From Bacteroidales bacterium (GTDB lineage: Bacteria > Bacteroidota > Bacteroidia > Bacteroidales > VadinHA17), in assembly GCA_027451265.1 (NCBI GenBank), contig DAIDJT010000179.1, positions 1-5,589 of the forward strand: a stretch of 5,589 nt of DNA, in the 5' to 3' direction. Both the position numbers and the translations under genes were made by a program. How positions within the stretch are numbered: position 1 is the stretch's first letter; each line of letters begins with the position of its first letter. The notes under the pieces are model-generated. The model ran no database searches and was not told where the DNA came from. It was given only the letters and a program-made list of their open reading frames with translations. Below are positions 5,390-5,589 of the stretch, piece by piece.

Positions 5390-5589
5390 ATGACAACCGC
5401 CCTTTATCTATACAACACACTTACACGCAGGAAGGAACTTTTTGAACCGCTTGCCCCGCCGTTTGTCGGTATGTATGTTTGCGGACCAACCGTATACAGT
5501 GAGGCACATCTCGGCCATGCCCGGCCTGCAGTGACATTCGATGTACTGTACAGGTACCTGATGCACCTGGGTTACCGGGTTCGATATGT
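5390..5589 (+). CDS. cysS: Cysteinyl-tRNA synthetase, N-terminal part (runs off the right edge)
   Basis: CysS charges tRNA(Cys) with cysteine in the cytoplasm using ATP. The 66 full codons visible give the family's N-terminus: [12 protein letters not shown] (5-16), [11 protein letters not shown] (26-36) with the zinc-ligand Cys31, and the class I HIGH motif as HLGH (40-43), followed by [19 protein letters not shown]. The usual family length is roughly 450-500 residues, so most of the gene is beyond the window, including the KMSKS loop and the anticodon-binding domain. The ATG at 5390 is chosen because no other ATG occurs in frame upstream and it gives a family-typical start. An out-of-frame ATG at 5385 reads ATG AAA TGA and its stop overlaps this start. 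No Shine-Dalgarno sequence is seen. It has its own promoter box and lies after a terminator, so it is probably unrelated in function to the operon upstream. Confidence 0.97.
   Translation, partial: MTTALYLYNTLTRRKELFEPLAPPFVGMYVCGPTVYSEAHLGHARPAVTFDVLYRYLMHLGYRVRY

Noticed and set aside
1..5589. CRISPR array, tRNA or rRNA genes, transposase or IS ends
   Set aside because: No regularly spaced direct repeats, no tRNA-like cloverleaf with a TTCGA/CCA pattern, no rRNA stretches and no transposase-like protein were seen.

Overview
The window looks like a piece of a Bacteroidota (Bacteroidetes) chromosome with moderate GC in the genes. Three things point that way: the TAnnTTTG-type -7 promoter boxes upstream of three genes, the near absence of Shine-Dalgarno sequences, and a secreted beta-helix protein of the 'DIGAFE / choice-of-anchor Q' style common in that phylum. 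The CysS N-terminus also reads like Bacteroidota sequences I know. The genus cannot be fixed from the sequence alone.

Layout. (1) Positions 1-1518, minus strand: the first 506 residues of a secreted right-handed beta-helix surface protein. It runs off the left edge, so its C-terminus (where a type IX secretion sorting domain would be expected) is not visible. (2) Positions 1519-1716: a divergent intergenic region with a TAnnTTTG box for each direction and two short palindromes near the expected -33 regions. (3) Positions 1717-3675 and 3672-5027, plus strand: a two-gene operon with a 4-bp ATGA overlap. It encodes a fused membrane/ATPase ABC exporter half-transporter and a PF14907-type (NTP_transf_5) nucleotidyltransferase-like protein. 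(4) Positions 5028-5389: a non-coding gap that is AT-rich at first, with an 11-bp inverted repeat around a possible 14-codon ORF. It then becomes a GC-rich block of consecutive hairpins ending in a strong intrinsic terminator, followed by the cysS promoter. (5) Position 5390 to the right edge: the first 66 codons of cysteinyl-tRNA synthetase.

How they work together. The exporter and the nucleotidyltransferase are almost certainly co-translated. This pairing recalls RiPP (lasso-type) peptide clusters, where PF14907-type proteins and ABC exporters occur, but no precursor peptide, protease or cyclase is visible here, so the substrate is unknown. Both proteins carry low-complexity insertions in predicted surface loops: the first extracellular loop and the helical subdomain of the ATPase in the exporter, and a Gly/Glu/Ala-rich block in the nucleotidyltransferase. 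Related GGA(A)GCAGG DNA repeats occur in two of them. The beta-helix gene and cysS appear to be independent neighbours. The most unusual material is these insertions and the structured 5028-5330 gap; I see no clear evidence of a complete new system within the window.
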